Origin: JABMQB01 sp963677475
GTDB lineage: Bacteria > Bacteroidota > Bacteroidia > Bacteroidales > Prolixibacteraceae
Assembly: GCA_963677475.2 (NCBI GenBank)
Contig: CAXXQD010000021.1
Span: 124,001-188,000, forward strand
Direction of reading: 5' to 3'
Length of the DNA: 64,000 nt
Shown in pieces: positions 43,862 to 53,196 of the stretch. Under the pieces are notes generated by a model. The model was given only the letters and a program-made list of their open reading frames with translations, was not told the origin of the DNA and did no database searches. Position 1 is the stretch's first letter, and each line of letters starts with the position of its first letter. A program made the position numbers and the translations under genes.

Positions 43862-46800
43862 CTATTTAATTTTTAATCTTGCCAATTCGCGGATATCCTC
43901 CCCGGAACTAACAGCCCTCATGCTAAACGAATAGGAATATTCTTTTTCGGTTAACCGGTATTCGGGATGTGTAAGCGCACCCCAGCTATTGTCGCCACCA
44001 AGGCCCATTTGCTTATAATCTATATTTACAGAGGTTAAGTCGCGGGGTTTTACATCGCTTGTGTGGCGGTTAATAACAGGCACTCCTACTACCTGTCGTC
44101 CATCGGTACGCTCGGGCGATTCAAAATCTTCCATGATGTTATGGTGTGCGCTAACTTCTAATAGTGGCTGGCCAATAAACAATAGGCCATTTCCGCTGGT
44201 GTCGGTAATTGTTGCCCATCGTACATCGGTTTTGTTGCCGTTTTCCTGAGGACGTATATAAGCCCAATACTGGCCGCCAACACTTCCTTCGTAAAGCCCC
44301 ACAAAAGCGGCCGTTTTTCGATCGCAATAACTTTCCTGCGGTCCGCACCCAAACCAACTGATTTGGTCAAACATGCGGGGCATAACCAGGTTCATTCCCA
44401 TCCTGACAATCTCCGGCAAATTATCGGCAGTCATTTTAAAGGAGTTTTTAACAAGAATATCCCCCGAACCATAGACCATATAAACCGACTGGTAGTTGGC
44501 AATTGGTTTGGAATTGTCATCTAACAAGTCAAATTTAAAGGTAACTTCTTTCCAGTTTTTCCCTTTTTCACCCACCGAGGCATGCGTTACCTTCCGGCTC
44601 TCTCCAGCTTTTCGCCAAACCCTGCTGCGAAGGTAGAGCTCATTTCCATAATCATTGTCGATTGGTGCCCTCCAAAAATTTGGGACCGGACCTGATTTTA
44701 AGAACTCAATGTTTCCTTTTTTATAACTCGAAAGTACACCCTCCTTCTTATCGAAAACAAGGTCAAAACCTTCCCCTGAAATCAAAATATTGGTGTTGTC
44801 TTCTTTCATCTTGAGCTCTGGCATCGAAACAATTTCCAAGGTAGTAGCTGCCGCCTTTACCGGAAGTTTAAATTGCTGGCTGGCAATTTCAAGGTTCCCT
44901 GAAACCAGGTTCTTTTCAACTTTTGTTATTGCCCTGATTTTCAAAAAATACTCCACTCCGGGTTTTGGATCGATGTTATAATCCAAGGTGAACTCTTTGC
45001 TTTGCCCAGGCTCAACACTGATGGGTTCGATCATCCCTTTTGTAATCAATTCACCATCACCTGCAATTTCCCATGAAAAGTTAAATTCGGAGAGATTTGT
45101 AAAAGCATATTTGTTTTCGATGGAAATTATTCCTGCGTTCATGTCAACTGCATGAAATCCTATATTTTGATAGACTTTTTTAACTTCCAAAAGTTGGGGC
45201 TTTACTTTCCGGTCGGGGTTTACCAAACCGTTGATGCAAAAATTTCCATCGGAAGGAACCGTGTCAGGACCAAAATCGCCACCATAAGCCCAAAATTCTT
45301 CTCCATCTTCGGTGGTGGTTAACAATCCCTGATCTACCCAATCCCAAATAAAACCACCCTGAAGCACATGGTACGATTCAATCAGGTCCCAATAATCCTG
45401 AAGGTTTCCCACACTATTCCCCATAGCGTGTGCATATTCGCATTGTATTAAAGGTTTGTCGGCTTTCCCTTTGGCAAATTTTTCCATTCTGTCTATGGTC
45501 ATATACATCGGGCAATAAATATCTGTGTTGTTTCCGCCATGTGCCTGCTCATATTGTACTGGCCTGGTCGAATCAGCTTCTTTTAAATAACTGTACGTAG
45601 TTTCAAAATTGATCCCATTCCCGGCCTCATTCCCCAACGACCAAATTAGAATACATGGCTGGTTTTTATCGCGTTCAAACATGTTTTTGGTCCTGTAGAA
45701 ATGGGCTTCTTTCCAAGCTTCATCCTTGGCCAATGATTCAGCACCGTAGCCCATGCCGTGCGATTCAATATTTGCCTCATCCACCACATACAAACCATAT
45801 TTATTGCACAGTTCATACCATATCTCTGGTTGCGGATAATGAGATGTTCGTACGGCATTAATGTTATGCTCTTTCATGGTTTTAATATCCAGCAGCATAG
45901 TTTCTTTGTCCAGAACATGCCCGGTAATATCGTTATGTTCATGAAGGTTAACCCCTTTCAAGAAAACATATTCCCCATTTACCAATAGATTGGCATCCTT
46001 TATTTCCACAGTTCTGAACCCCAAATCCTGCCTGATAACTTCAACAACTTCTTTTCCACTTTTAAGCGCGATTAACAGTTCATAAAGACTTGGGGTTTCG
46101 GCGGTCCATCTTTTTACGTTTGGCAAATCAGCTTTCAAAACAACCTTATTATCAACTACATCTCCCGACATTATCTTTACAATTTCCCCTTGATCCGCTA
46201 AGGTTGCTTCAATCGTTAGGTTTGCTTCACCCGCCCCTTGTGTTTCCACATTTAATGAAAAAAGCCCGTTGGTATATGTTTCATCCAAACCTGAACCAAT
46301 CCTAAAATCTTTTATACTTTGTTTTTTCCTGGCAAGGAGATAAACATCCCGGGTTATGCCGCCAAGCCTCCAAAAATCCTGATCTTCCAGATAGGAAGCA
46401 TCGCTCCAGCGATACACCTCTGCAGAAACAGAGTTTTCTCCCGGCTTCAGGTATTTTGTTATGTTGAACTCAGCAGGGGTTTTCGAGTCTTCGCTGTAAC
46501 CAACAAATTCACCATTAAGCCAAACATAAAAGGCAGAGCTAACAGCACCAAAATGAAGTATTATCTCATCATCTTCCCATTCCGCAGGAAGAGAAAAGAA
46601 ACGTTTGTAACTTCCCACCGGATTATAATGTTCCTGAATGGTTGGAGGAGTTTTTTTAAAAGGATAGCCCGAGTTTACATAAATTGGGTAATCATAACCT
46701 TCCAATTCCCAGTTTGCAGGCACTTTTATCTCATCCCAGTTACGGGTATCAAAATCGTCTTTAAAAAACCATGCAGGCCTTTGCGATGGATTTTCAGAAA

Positions 46801-47059
46801 GTTTAAATTTCCACAAACCATTTAAAGATTTTAGCATTGGCGATTGCCATTTATCTTCGGTTTGTGCTTGTTCCGTAGTGGCAAAAGGGATAAAATATGC
46901 ATGCGGTTCAATTTTATTTATTTGAAAAACCGCTGGATCTTCCCAAAATGTTGTATTCTCTGCAGGTATGGTTGAATAGTCTTTATATTGGCATGAATAA
47001 ACTTGCGCCAAAGCAAGTAGGACGAAGCAAGCCCTCCAACAATTTCGGGTAAATTTCAT
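43862..47059 (-). CDS. beta-galactosidase, glycoside hydrolase family 2
   Basis: A 1065-residue LacZ-type enzyme. An N-terminal hydrophobic stretch ending AQVYSC suggests a lipoprotein signal (Cys23). Sugar-binding and immunoglobulin-like domains are followed by the TIM barrel with ILIWSLGNEAGN (acid/base Glu478) and IQCEYAHAMGNS (nucleophile Glu541). The C-terminal Bgal_small_N domain includes WFGCGPQESYCDRKTAA. The motif order is that of E. coli LacZ. It should release galactose from beta-galactosides in the periplasm, and GalM (17417-18562) would equilibrate the product. The TATCTTTG at 47104-47111 could be its -7 element. Confidence 0.95.
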   Translation of the reverse strand: MKFTRNCWRACFVLLALAQVYSCQYKDYSTIPAENTTFWEDPAVFQINKIEPHAYFIPFATTEQAQTEDKWQSPMLKSLNGLWKFKLSENPSQRPAWFFKDDFDTRNWDEIKVPANWELEGYDYPIYVNSGYPFKKTPPTIQEHYNPVGSYKRFFSLPAEWEDDEIILHFGAVSSAFYVWLNGEFVGYSEDSKTPAEFNITKYLKPGENSVSAEVYRWSDASYLEDQDFWRLGGITRDVYLLARKKQSIKDFRIGSGLDETYTNGLFSLNVETQGAGEANLTIEATLADQGEIVKIMSGDVVDNKVVLKADLPNVKRWTAETPSLYELLIALKSGKEVVEVIRQDLGFRTVEIKDANLLVNGEYVFLKGVNLHEHNDITGHVLDKETMLLDIKTMKEHNINAVRTSHYPQPEIWYELCNKYGLYVVDEANIESHGMGYGAESLAKDEAWKEAHFYRTKNMFERDKNQPCILIWSLGNEAGNGINFETTYSYLKEADSTRPVQYEQAHGGNNTDIYCPMYMTIDRMEKFAKGKADKPLIQCEYAHAMGNSVGNLQDYWDLIESYHVLQGGFIWDWVDQGLLTTTEDGEEFWAYGGDFGPDTVPSDGNFCINGLVNPDRKVKPQLLEVKKVYQNIGFHAVDMNAGIISIENKYAFTNLSEFNFSWEIAGDGELITKGMIEPISVEPGQSKEFTLDYNIDPKPGVEYFLKIRAITKVEKNLVSGNLEIASQQFKLPVKAAATTLEIVSMPELKMKEDNTNILISGEGFDLVFDKKEGVLSSYKKGNIEFLKSGPVPNFWRAPIDNDYGNELYLRSRVWRKAGESRKVTHASVGEKGKNWKEVTFKFDLLDDNSKPIANYQSVYMVYGSGDILVKNSFKMTADNLPEIVRMGMNLVMPRMFDQISWFGCGPQESYCDRKTAAFVGLYEGSVGGQYWAYIRPQENGNKTDVRWATITDTSGNGLLFIGQPLLEVSAHHNIMEDFESPERTDGRQVVGVPVINRHTSDVKPRDLTSVNIDYKQMGLGGDNSWGALTHPEYRLTEKEYSYSFSMRAVSSGEDIRELARLKIK

Positions 47060-47103
47060 AATTTAATGATTGATAGTTAGTTGTTTTTAGTTGCCATTAA
47101 CTA

Positions 47104-47111
47104 CAAAGATA
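47104..47111 (-). promoter_or_regulatory. possible -7 element for the GH2 gene
   Basis: On the minus strand TATCTTTG fits TAnnTTTG exactly, 45 bp before the start codon. No good -33 element was found at 19-21 bp. Confidence 0.4.
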
Positions 47112-47187
47112 AACATCCATAACAGCATTTATATGGAAAGGCTGCGAATAATTATAGAAAAAAGTTCTTTTGTGAGAGAGAAAAAAA

Positions 47188-47218
47188 ATTGCTGGTTTCA
47201 GAATAATAATTACTTTTG
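47188..47218 (+). promoter_or_regulatory. tetR promoter
   Basis: ATTG (47188-47191), 19 bp, then TACTTTTG (47211-47218): an exact -7 match and a three-of-four -33 match. Start would fall within the operator-like palindrome that follows. Confidence 0.7.
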
Positions 47219-47233
47219 TAAGTGATTACTCAC
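47218..47233. promoter_or_regulatory. operator-like palindrome before tetR
   Basis: GTAAGTGATTACTCAC is an imperfect inverted repeat (six of eight positions pair). It begins at the last base of the -7 element. It shares GTAAGT with the perfect palindrome at 47785-47796. Confidence 0.6.
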
Positions 47234-47240
47234 AATAAAA

Positions 47241-47762
47241 ATGACTGAGAAACAAGAACAAATATTAAAAGCGGCCTTATTACTGTTCGCAAAAGAAGGT
47301 TACCACGCAACTTCAACCAGTAAAGTTGCCAAGCTTGCGGGTGTTTCCGAAGGATTGATTTTCAGGCATTTTGGAAATAAAGAAGGCTTATTAAAAGCCA
47401 TTCTTGAAGAAGGTGAAAACCGTTTAAAAATATTATTTGCCGATATTGTTTTAGAGACCGATCCAAAAGAAGTGATCCGCAAAGCCATTACTTTCACAGG
47501 AAAAATCGATGTTGAGGATTATGATTTCTGGAAACTACAATTTAAACTAAAATGGGAATTGGAAATAAACGGCGATAAAAAAATGGAGCCTCTAAAAATG
47601 GCATTAAGCAATGCTTTTGGGAAACTTGGCTACGAGTCACCAGAATTAGAGGCACAATTAATAATCCTGTTTATCGACGGGATTGGTTCCTCCGTTTTGA
47701 AAGGATCAAGTTTGAATGCAAATGAAATGATGACATTCCTTTTGAGAAAATACAATCTATAA
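47241..47762 (+). CDS. TetR family transcriptional repressor
   Basis: A regulator of 173 residues. The N-terminal helix-turn-helix is HATSTSKVAKLAGVSEGLIFRHFGNKEGLL, a standard TetR DNA-binding domain, and the rest is a helical ligand-binding domain of unknown specificity. It is first in a run of four genes: regulator, short-chain dehydrogenase, metallophosphoesterase and NAD(P)-binding protein. Matching palindromes lie at its own promoter and at the promoter of the next gene, so self-repression and control of the downstream genes are likely. Confidence 0.93.
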   Translation: MTEKQEQILKAALLLFAKEGYHATSTSKVAKLAGVSEGLIFRHFGNKEGLLKAILEEGENRLKILFADIVLETDPKEVIRKAITFTGKIDVEDYDFWKLQFKLKWELEINGDKKMEPLKMALSNAFGKLGYESPELEAQLIILFIDGIGSSVLKGSSLNANEMMTFLLRKYNL

Positions 47763-47771
47763 AAAATTTTG
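47741..47771 (+). promoter_or_regulatory. promoter for the SDR gene and its followers
   Basis: TTTG (47741-47744), 19 bp, then AAATTTTG (47764-47771), one base from consensus. It overlaps the end of tetR and lies 13 bp before the perfect palindrome. Confidence 0.6.
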
Positions 47772-47784
47772 ACCATACAAGAAA

Positions 47785-47796
47785 GTAAGTACTTAC
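47785..47796. promoter_or_regulatory. perfect palindrome, probable TetR operator
   Basis: GTAAGTACTTAC is a perfect 12-bp palindrome between tetR and the SDR start, just downstream of the promoter. The same half-site occurs at 47218-47223. Confidence 0.65.
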
Positions 47797-47807
47797 ATAT
47801 TAAAGCC

Positions 47808-48593
47808 ATGAAAAACAAAAAAACAGCATTAATAACAGGAGCATCCAGTGGAATAGGATATGAGCTCGCAAAAATCCACGCAGAAAAAGGCGGTGATTTA
47901 ATTATTGTTGCACGAAGCAAAAACAAGTTGGAACAACTAAAAGCTGAATTGGAAGAAAAATACCAGGTAAACGTATTGGTAATTGCAAAAGACCTAAGTT
48001 TGCCTGAAACTCCAAAACAGGTTTACGATGAAATCAAGAGTACAAAGCAAGAAGTTGATTATCTGATCAATAATGCAGGATTCGGCTTGCTTGGCAAATT
48101 TCACGAACTTAATTGGAGCAGGCAACACTCAATGATTAATTTAAATATCAACGCCTTAACAGAGTTGACCCATTTGTTTCTTCAGGATTTTGTAAAAAGA
48201 AATAGCGGTAGGATATTAAACGTTTCATCTACTGCTAGTTTTGTTCCTGGTCCCTTGCAGGCAGTTTATTTCGCCTCAAAAGCTTATGTTAGCTTCTTTA
48301 GCAATGCCCTTTATGAAGAATTGAGCGGTACAAATATCACGGTCACATGCCTGATGCCCGGCGCAACCGAGTCTGAATTTGGACGGACTTCGGGAATGGA
48401 CAAAACCCCATTATTCCGGAAAACTGCCAGTGCGCACAAAGTTGCCCAGGATGGCTACAATGGAATGATGAAAGGCAAATTAGATGTGGTTACCGGATTA
48501 AAGCCCGCGCAAAAGCTGATGATGGCAATGGTTCCTTTTGCCCCTAAAAAAATCGTGTTAAAAAAAATCCGCCAAATGCAGGAGGTAGAATAA
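47808..48593 (+). CDS. short-chain dehydrogenase/reductase
   Basis: A Rossmann-fold oxidoreductase of 261 residues from the ATG at 47808. It shows the NADP(H) motif TGASSGIGYELAK, then NNAGFG, catalytic Ser in NVSSTAS and Y-x-x-x-K in VYFASKAYVSF, so it should be active. The C-terminal ~40 residues are basic and might touch a membrane or lipid substrate. A TTG at 47769 lies before the operator and is not a likely start. It is 9 bp from the next gene, so the three downstream genes are one transcript. Confidence 0.93.
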   Translation: MKNKKTALITGASSGIGYELAKIHAEKGGDLIIVARSKNKLEQLKAELEEKYQVNVLVIAKDLSLPETPKQVYDEIKSTKQEVDYLINNAGFGLLGKFHELNWSRQHSMINLNINALTELTHLFLQDFVKRNSGRILNVSSTASFVPGPLQAVYFASKAYVSFFSNALYEELSGTNITVTCLMPGATESEFGRTSGMDKTPLFRKTASAHKVAQDGYNGMMKGKLDVVTGLKPAQKLMMAMVPFAPKKIVLKKIRQMQEVE

Positions 48594-48602
48594 GAAAACA
48601 AT

Positions 48603-49709
48603 ATGAGACAACTAATGGCATTATTATTTTTATCCCTTCTGGTTGGAATTTTTATTGGGGCAAACATATATTTAGTTAAACGCTTTAACTGGTTTTTCAG
48701 CATCGAGCAAACAAAAATGCTTTATGCACTTTTTATTCCTTTATCATTGCTTGTGTTTTTTGGCGTGATGCCTTTGTCAAATTCCACTAACTTGTTGGGG
48801 AGCCTGATTTATAAAATATCAGCAATAACAATGGGTGTCTTGTTGTATTTGCTCATCAGCACCCTATTGTTTGACATTGTCCGGATATTTACCAATTTCC
48901 CTCCTAAAACTTATGGATTTTCAATTTTGATTCTGACCGTTTTAATAAGCCTTGGAGGAGCATTAAACGCCTGGAATCCACGACTAACACAACACGAAAT
49001 CGCCATTGATGGATTAAAAAACGAAGTGCGGGCAATTCATCTTTCAGATATACATATTGGGCATTTCCGTGGAAAAAGATTTTTGCAGAAAATAGTGGAC
49101 AAAACCAATCAAAAAAATGTGGATGTAGTTTTTATAACCGGCGACTTGTTTGATGGGAAAATAAACCTAAACAAAAAAACATTGATGCCCCTGACAGAAC
49201 TTAAAGCCCCGGTGTATTTTGTGGAAGGAAACCACGACAGGTATTCGGGAATTCGAATCGTAAAAAAATATTTACGTGATTTGAATATCAATGTTTTGGA
49301 AAATGAAATTGCCGATGCACAAGGCATACAGGTTATTGGCTTAAACCACATGCGCGCTGACAGTGAAACTTTTGATGTTCATGCGGCAGGCAATCATTCC
49401 ACCATAAAAAGTACCCTGGAAATGCTGCCAATTGACCAATCAAAACCTACTATTTTATTACATCACAGCCCTGATGGAATTAAATATGCCCATCAACATG
49501 GCGTTGATTTATACCTCGCCGGACATACGCACGGGGGACAATTGTTCCCCATAAATTACATTGCCCGTTTGCTTTTTGCTTACAACAAAGGGCTTCATGA
49601 CTATTTGGGGACTAAAATTTATGTTTCGCAAGGCACTGGAACTTTTGGCCCGCCAATGCGTTTAGGAACAAAAAGCGAAATTGCCCTGTTTACCATTAAA
49701 CCTATGTGA
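48603..49709 (+). CDS. membrane-bound metallophosphoesterase
   Basis: A calcineurin-like phosphoesterase of 368 residues anchored by about four N-terminal membrane helices (residues 1-125). All metal-binding blocks are present: HLSDIHIGH, TGDLFDG, EGNHDRYSG, LLHHSPDG and GHTHGGQ. Related proteins act on UDP-diacylglucosamine or other phosphoesters at the membrane, but the target here is unknown. It sits between the SDR and an NAD(P)-binding gene whose ATG lies 1 bp past its stop. Confidence 0.92.
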   Translation: MRQLMALLFLSLLVGIFIGANIYLVKRFNWFFSIEQTKMLYALFIPLSLLVFFGVMPLSNSTNLLGSLIYKISAITMGVLLYLLISTLLFDIVRIFTNFPPKTYGFSILILTVLISLGGALNAWNPRLTQHEIAIDGLKNEVRAIHLSDIHIGHFRGKRFLQKIVDKTNQKNVDVVFITGDLFDGKINLNKKTLMPLTELKAPVYFVEGNHDRYSGIRIVKKYLRDLNINVLENEIADAQGIQVIGLNHMRADSETFDVHAAGNHSTIKSTLEMLPIDQSKPTILLHHSPDGIKYAHQHGVDLYLAGHTHGGQLFPINYIARLLFAYNKGLHDYLGTKIYVSQGTGTFGPPMRLGTKSEIALFTIKPM

Positions 49710-49710
49710 T

Positions 49711-50394
49711 ATGGAACAAAAGAAAGTATTAATTACCGGAGCAAGCGGAATGGTCGGCAAAGGAGTTTTATTGGAATGCCTCGACCATCCCTCAATTAAT
49801 GAAGTGTTGGTTATTGGAAGAAATCCAATTGGAATCGAGCATCCAAAATTAAAAGAACTGATCCATAAAGATTTTACGGATTATTCCAATATAAAAGACC
49901 AACTTTCGGGTGTCGATGCCTGTTTCTTTTGCCTTGGAATTAGCTCTGTTGGAATGAAAGAGCCAGATTATAAACGAATCACTTATGATTTTACCTTAGC
50001 CCTGGCAAGAACACTCTTTGACATAAACCCTCAACTAACTTTTAATTATGTTTCTGGAGCAGGAACCGGTTCTTCGGGAAAAGGCAGGGTAATGTGGGCC
50101 CGGGTTAAGGGGAAAACCGAAAACGATCTATTAAGCTTTGGGTTTAAACAGGCATTTATGTTCAGGCCCGGAATAATAATCCCGTTAAAGGGCATAAAAT
50201 CGCGCACCAAAAGTTACCAGTTTATGTACGATTATTTTATGTGGTTGGTAAAATGCATCAAAGCAATTGCCCCAAATTCCGTTGTAAATACTACGCAAAT
50301 TGGGCTGGCAATGATTAATTCAATGACAAGTGATTATCCACAAAAAATACTTGATCCAAAAGATATTATTGCCTTATCTGAAAGCAACGACTAA
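49711..50394 (+). CDS. NAD(P)-binding epimerase-like protein
   Basis: A 227-residue atypical SDR. KKVLITGASGMVGKGVLLECL is the dinucleotide-binding site; DACFFCLGISSVGMKEPDYKRITYDFTLALAR and YVSGAGTGSSGKGRVMWARVKGKTENDL place it near the YwnB/HTATIP2-like group. The usual Y-x-x-x-K is not obvious (WARVKGK takes its place), so catalysis is uncertain. The ATG at 49711 immediately follows the metallophosphoesterase stop. The gene's last 4 bp overlap the convergent lyase gene. Confidence 0.85.
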   Translation: MEQKKVLITGASGMVGKGVLLECLDHPSINEVLVIGRNPIGIEHPKLKELIHKDFTDYSNIKDQLSGVDACFFCLGISSVGMKEPDYKRITYDFTLALARTLFDINPQLTFNYVSGAGTGSSGKGRVMWARVKGKTENDLLSFGFKQAFMFRPGIIIPLKGIKSRTKSYQFMYDYFMWLVKCIKAIAPNSVVNTTQIGLAMINSMTSDYPQKILDPKDIIALSESND

Positions 50395-51878
50395 TTAAAA
50401 CTGCTCTTTACAACTTTTGAAACAACCCTGCTTTCTTGATTTTCCAATTCAACCAAATAAACCCCGTTGTTTAATATTCCGGGAGTAAGTTGTACGGATT
50501 GTCCTTGAATTATTGATTCGAAGAGCATCTGCCCATTCAGGTTATAAAGCCTGAGTTTGGCTTCTTTATCGTTTTGGTAGTTATGAATATTCAGGTTATT
50601 TCCTGAGAAGTAAACGACCAAATCTTTATCCAATTTCGAAATATTAATACCGGTATTTGGATCATACTCAAAAGCGCCCAAATCGGGTGCTGATCCTAAA
50701 AATGGCAACCCTACATCGGTTCCTGAGTTAATCAAATCACTTCCCGAAGCAAGGTGGACAAACTGAACATCAGGCAAACTCCCATCTGCTTTTCTTGGTG
50801 CCGAAACCCCGCTTGTGTCCAGCGTTATAAAATCGTCTTCAGTTAACGAAAATGGTGCCATCCAGCTATTTGTTGCTTCCACGGCAAAACTCCCGAGTTC
50901 GGTTTTTCCATCGAACGAAACGCAATTCTTCACTGTTAATGTTTCACCACTCACCAATTCCTTTTTGATCCGATAATTTGCTGACAGGTTTTTATAACCT
51001 GTACAATTCAGCAATTGCATAGTCCCCACATTGTTGTTTTGGTCAAAACCTTTGGCTTTGTTGTAAAAAGCAACACAATTGCTCAGGAAAAAATGATGGG
51101 TAAGGTTTTGGCTGTTACTGTTATCGCCCCCTCCCATTTTAAAACCATTGCCATTTGCCTGTGATCCGGGGTTTGTTCCATCTTTTAAATAACCGTTTCC
51201 CCAGGTCCAGCAATTTTCAAGAATGGTTGTTACATTGGTTGCCCCACGCATGTAACCATCCCATCCATCGTCGCAATTGCCCCAAGCCCTGCAGCCAATA
51301 AACCGATTGTTTGTCCCAACATCCAATTTAGGCGCAAAACCGTCAGCATCGCCATAATCAGTTGGATCGGCATTGTGATATGAATCACAATTGAGAATGG
51401 TATTGTCGTGCGCACCACTGCTTATTTGTAATCCTGTGTCCTTGTTTTCGTAGAATGAACAAAACTCAATAAGGTTATTTCCACCACCCGAAATTTGCAT
51501 CCCGTTATCGCCTGCTTTTATAAAATCAAATCCCTTAATGTGCCAATAATTTCCGGTAAGTTTAATCCCTCGTGAACCAAACGAAGTCCCTGAGAAATCA
51601 AGCACAGGCCGCTCATTTGAATAGGCTAAAAGGAAACAGGTATCGGCAGGGGTACCACTTTTTGAAATCGTAATTGTAGATGAGTGGCTGTAAACGCCTC
51701 CTCGTACATAAATAACATCGCCCGGCTGAATCACCGAAATTGCTTTGGTAATTGTTTTAAAAGGTGCATCAATACTTTGACCATTATTTGTATCACTCCC
51801 ATCGGTTGCAACAAAATAATCGTTGGCACTTATGGATAATCCAATAAAAACGAATACAACAGAAATTAAAATTTTCAT
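50391..51878 (-). CDS. right-handed beta-helix lyase, PL9-like, with T9SS sorting domain
   Basis: A secreted protein of 495 residues. After a signal peptide it opens YFVATDGSDTNNGQ...PFKTITKAISVIQPGDVIYVRGG, a DUF1565-like start. The helix contains NCDSYHNADPTDYGDADGFAPKL and GCRAWGNCDDGWDGY, the calcium and catalytic region of family 9 pectate lyases (PelL/Pel9A). Residues from about 415 form a T9SS type A sorting domain (LRLYNLNGQMLF...NNGVYLVELEN...SKVVKSSFN). It probably cleaves polygalacturonate or a related uronic polymer outside the cell. Confidence 0.87.
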   Translation of the reverse strand: MKILISVVFVFIGLSISANDYFVATDGSDTNNGQSIDAPFKTITKAISVIQPGDVIYVRGGVYSHSSTITISKSGTPADTCFLLAYSNERPVLDFSGTSFGSRGIKLTGNYWHIKGFDFIKAGDNGMQISGGGNNLIEFCSFYENKDTGLQISSGAHDNTILNCDSYHNADPTDYGDADGFAPKLDVGTNNRFIGCRAWGNCDDGWDGYMRGATNVTTILENCWTWGNGYLKDGTNPGSQANGNGFKMGGGDNSNSQNLTHHFFLSNCVAFYNKAKGFDQNNNVGTMQLLNCTGYKNLSANYRIKKELVSGETLTVKNCVSFDGKTELGSFAVEATNSWMAPFSLTEDDFITLDTSGVSAPRKADGSLPDVQFVHLASGSDLINSGTDVGLPFLGSAPDLGAFEYDPNTGINISKLDKDLVVYFSGNNLNIHNYQNDKEAKLRLYNLNGQMLFESIIQGQSVQLTPGILNNGVYLVELENQESRVVSKVVKSSFN

Positions 51879-52127
51879 GGCAGGAATATTTAAAACTTAT
51901 CTGTAAAGAAAGTGAAATATAAGTTACAAACACATCCTAACCGTTAAAATGAAATAAGAAGCTTTAAAATACTTGCATTCGCGGTTTTCTAAAATATGGT
52001 TAAAAGATTTTACAAAATAACAAGCTTGAAGAACTATGCTTCAAACCGGAAAAACTACAATGTAATCCTTTTATTATCAGCAATTTTTAGGTAACTTAGA
52101 ACATTGTTCCATCAACAACTTTCAACC

Positions 52128-52547
52128 ATGGGCGATGCTTACGCTTACAGATGTCAAAAATGTGGTTATGAAGAAGAATTCAACCAGGGACATGGATATT
52201 TGGTCCATCCTCAAACGGTAAAAGATTACCTGAAACAAAAGAAAAAGCTTTTTCATTATAAAACCCATTCCAAGATTTCTTCGCTTTATAGCGAACACAA
52301 AGATTTGCAACTTAAAGCTGCATTCCAGGTTTATATCTGCCCAAAATGTAAAACATTATATGACAAAGCTGAAGTAAAAGTCTTCGATGAAGAGAAAACC
52401 TACCACAAAAGCAGTTTCCGATGTTCGTCATGCAAAACCACCCGGTTAAAATTGACCAATATACACAGGTTGAATAAAGCAACCTGCCCGGTTTGTAAAA
52501 AGAAAACGTTTAAAAGGGACCATGCCCATCATGATTTGTTTCACTAA
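52128..52547 (+). CDS. small protein with four CxxC zinc-ribbon knuckles
   Basis: The protein (139 residues) carries CQKCG, CPKCK, CSSCK and CPVCK, spaced to form two zinc ribbons, with a basic middle (KDYLKQKKKLFHY) and a His-rich end (RDHAHHDLFH). I do not know its function; such proteins may bind nucleic acid or a partner. The ATG at 52128 is chosen because it precedes the first knuckle; a TTG at 52104 would add eight residues. It is monocistronic and ends at a bidirectional hairpin. Confidence 0.8.
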   Translation: MGDAYAYRCQKCGYEEEFNQGHGYLVHPQTVKDYLKQKKKLFHYKTHSKISSLYSEHKDLQLKAAFQVYICPKCKTLYDKAEVKVFDEEKTYHKSSFRCSSCKTTRLKLTNIHRLNKATCPVCKKKTFKRDHAHHDLFH

Positions 52548-52613
52548 AGGCTGCTATCCAATATGGATTTCTTTTGTAAATAAACCTATTTCTCCTTTTA
52601 ATACCTAAACAAA

Positions 52614-52640
52614 AAAGGACATCCTCCCCAGATGTCCTTT
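52614..52640. terminator. bidirectional intrinsic terminator
   Basis: AAAGGACATC pairs with GATGTCCTTT over a 7-base loop, flanked by A runs on the left and T-rich sequence on the right. It lies between a plus-strand gene ending at 52547 and a minus-strand gene ending at 52660. Confidence 0.85.
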
Positions 52641-52659
52641 TACAAGAATAATTGCCCAA

Positions 52660-53196
52660 TTATATTTTTGTCCGTTGAATAGTCCTGCTCCTGACTTCGT
52701 CGTTATTCATTAATGAATTTAGGTTATTCATGTTCAATGATTTTTCATAGGCAAATGCTGCCGGAAGAACTGCAATCCTAAATATTTGGTTATGGGTATC
52801 ACCGGCTGATAGGATTTCAAAATCAATATCACCATCCAGGAAAATCTGTACATCCACCAGTGTATAATCAAAATTGTATTGTAGGATTCCCTCTTCAAAA
52901 ACCCGCGTTTGTGGTAACGCACGCCAAATATCCAGCATGCTTCCATCGTTTTGCTCAACCTGGGCCCAAAGAATATAAACCAACACAACGTCCCCATCAT
53001 AAATTTCAAAATCAAGAGGAAAATCATGGATCAAAGTATAAGCATTCTCAAACGTAAAATCACCTTCAATTTCAAAAATAGAGCCCAACAAAGCGTCTCC
53101 ATCTTCTCCATCGATCCCATCTCGTCCGTCCCTCACTGTGCATGACATAATAAATGTCGCAGTGAATAGTATAAGTATTACTCGTAAAGTTTTCAT
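52660..53196 (-). CDS. lipoprotein with short collagen-like segment
   Basis: A 178-residue lipoprotein: MKTLRVILILFTATFIMSC ends in a lipobox, followed by GRDGIDGEDGDA, a Gly-X-Y stretch often found after the lipid anchor in Bacteroidota. The rest is acidic, probably beta-rich (IFEIEGDFTFENAYTLIHDFPLDF), and I cannot assign a function. The start at the ATG 53196 is preferred over one 11 codons upstream because it puts the signal peptide at the N-terminus. It is divergent from the PqqD operon. Confidence 0.82.
   Translation of the reverse strand: MKTLRVILILFTATFIMSCTVRDGRDGIDGEDGDALLGSIFEIEGDFTFENAYTLIHDFPLDFEIYDGDVVLVYILWAQVEQNDGSMLDIWRALPQTRVFEEGILQYNFDYTLVDVQIFLDGDIDFEILSAGDTHNQIFRIAVLPAAFAYEKSLNMNNLNSLMNNDEVRSRTIQRTKI

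Noticed and set aside
46319..46825. 168-codon plus-strand frame opposite the GH2 gene
   Set aside because: Antisense shadow of a well-supported beta-galactosidase; composition is not protein-like.
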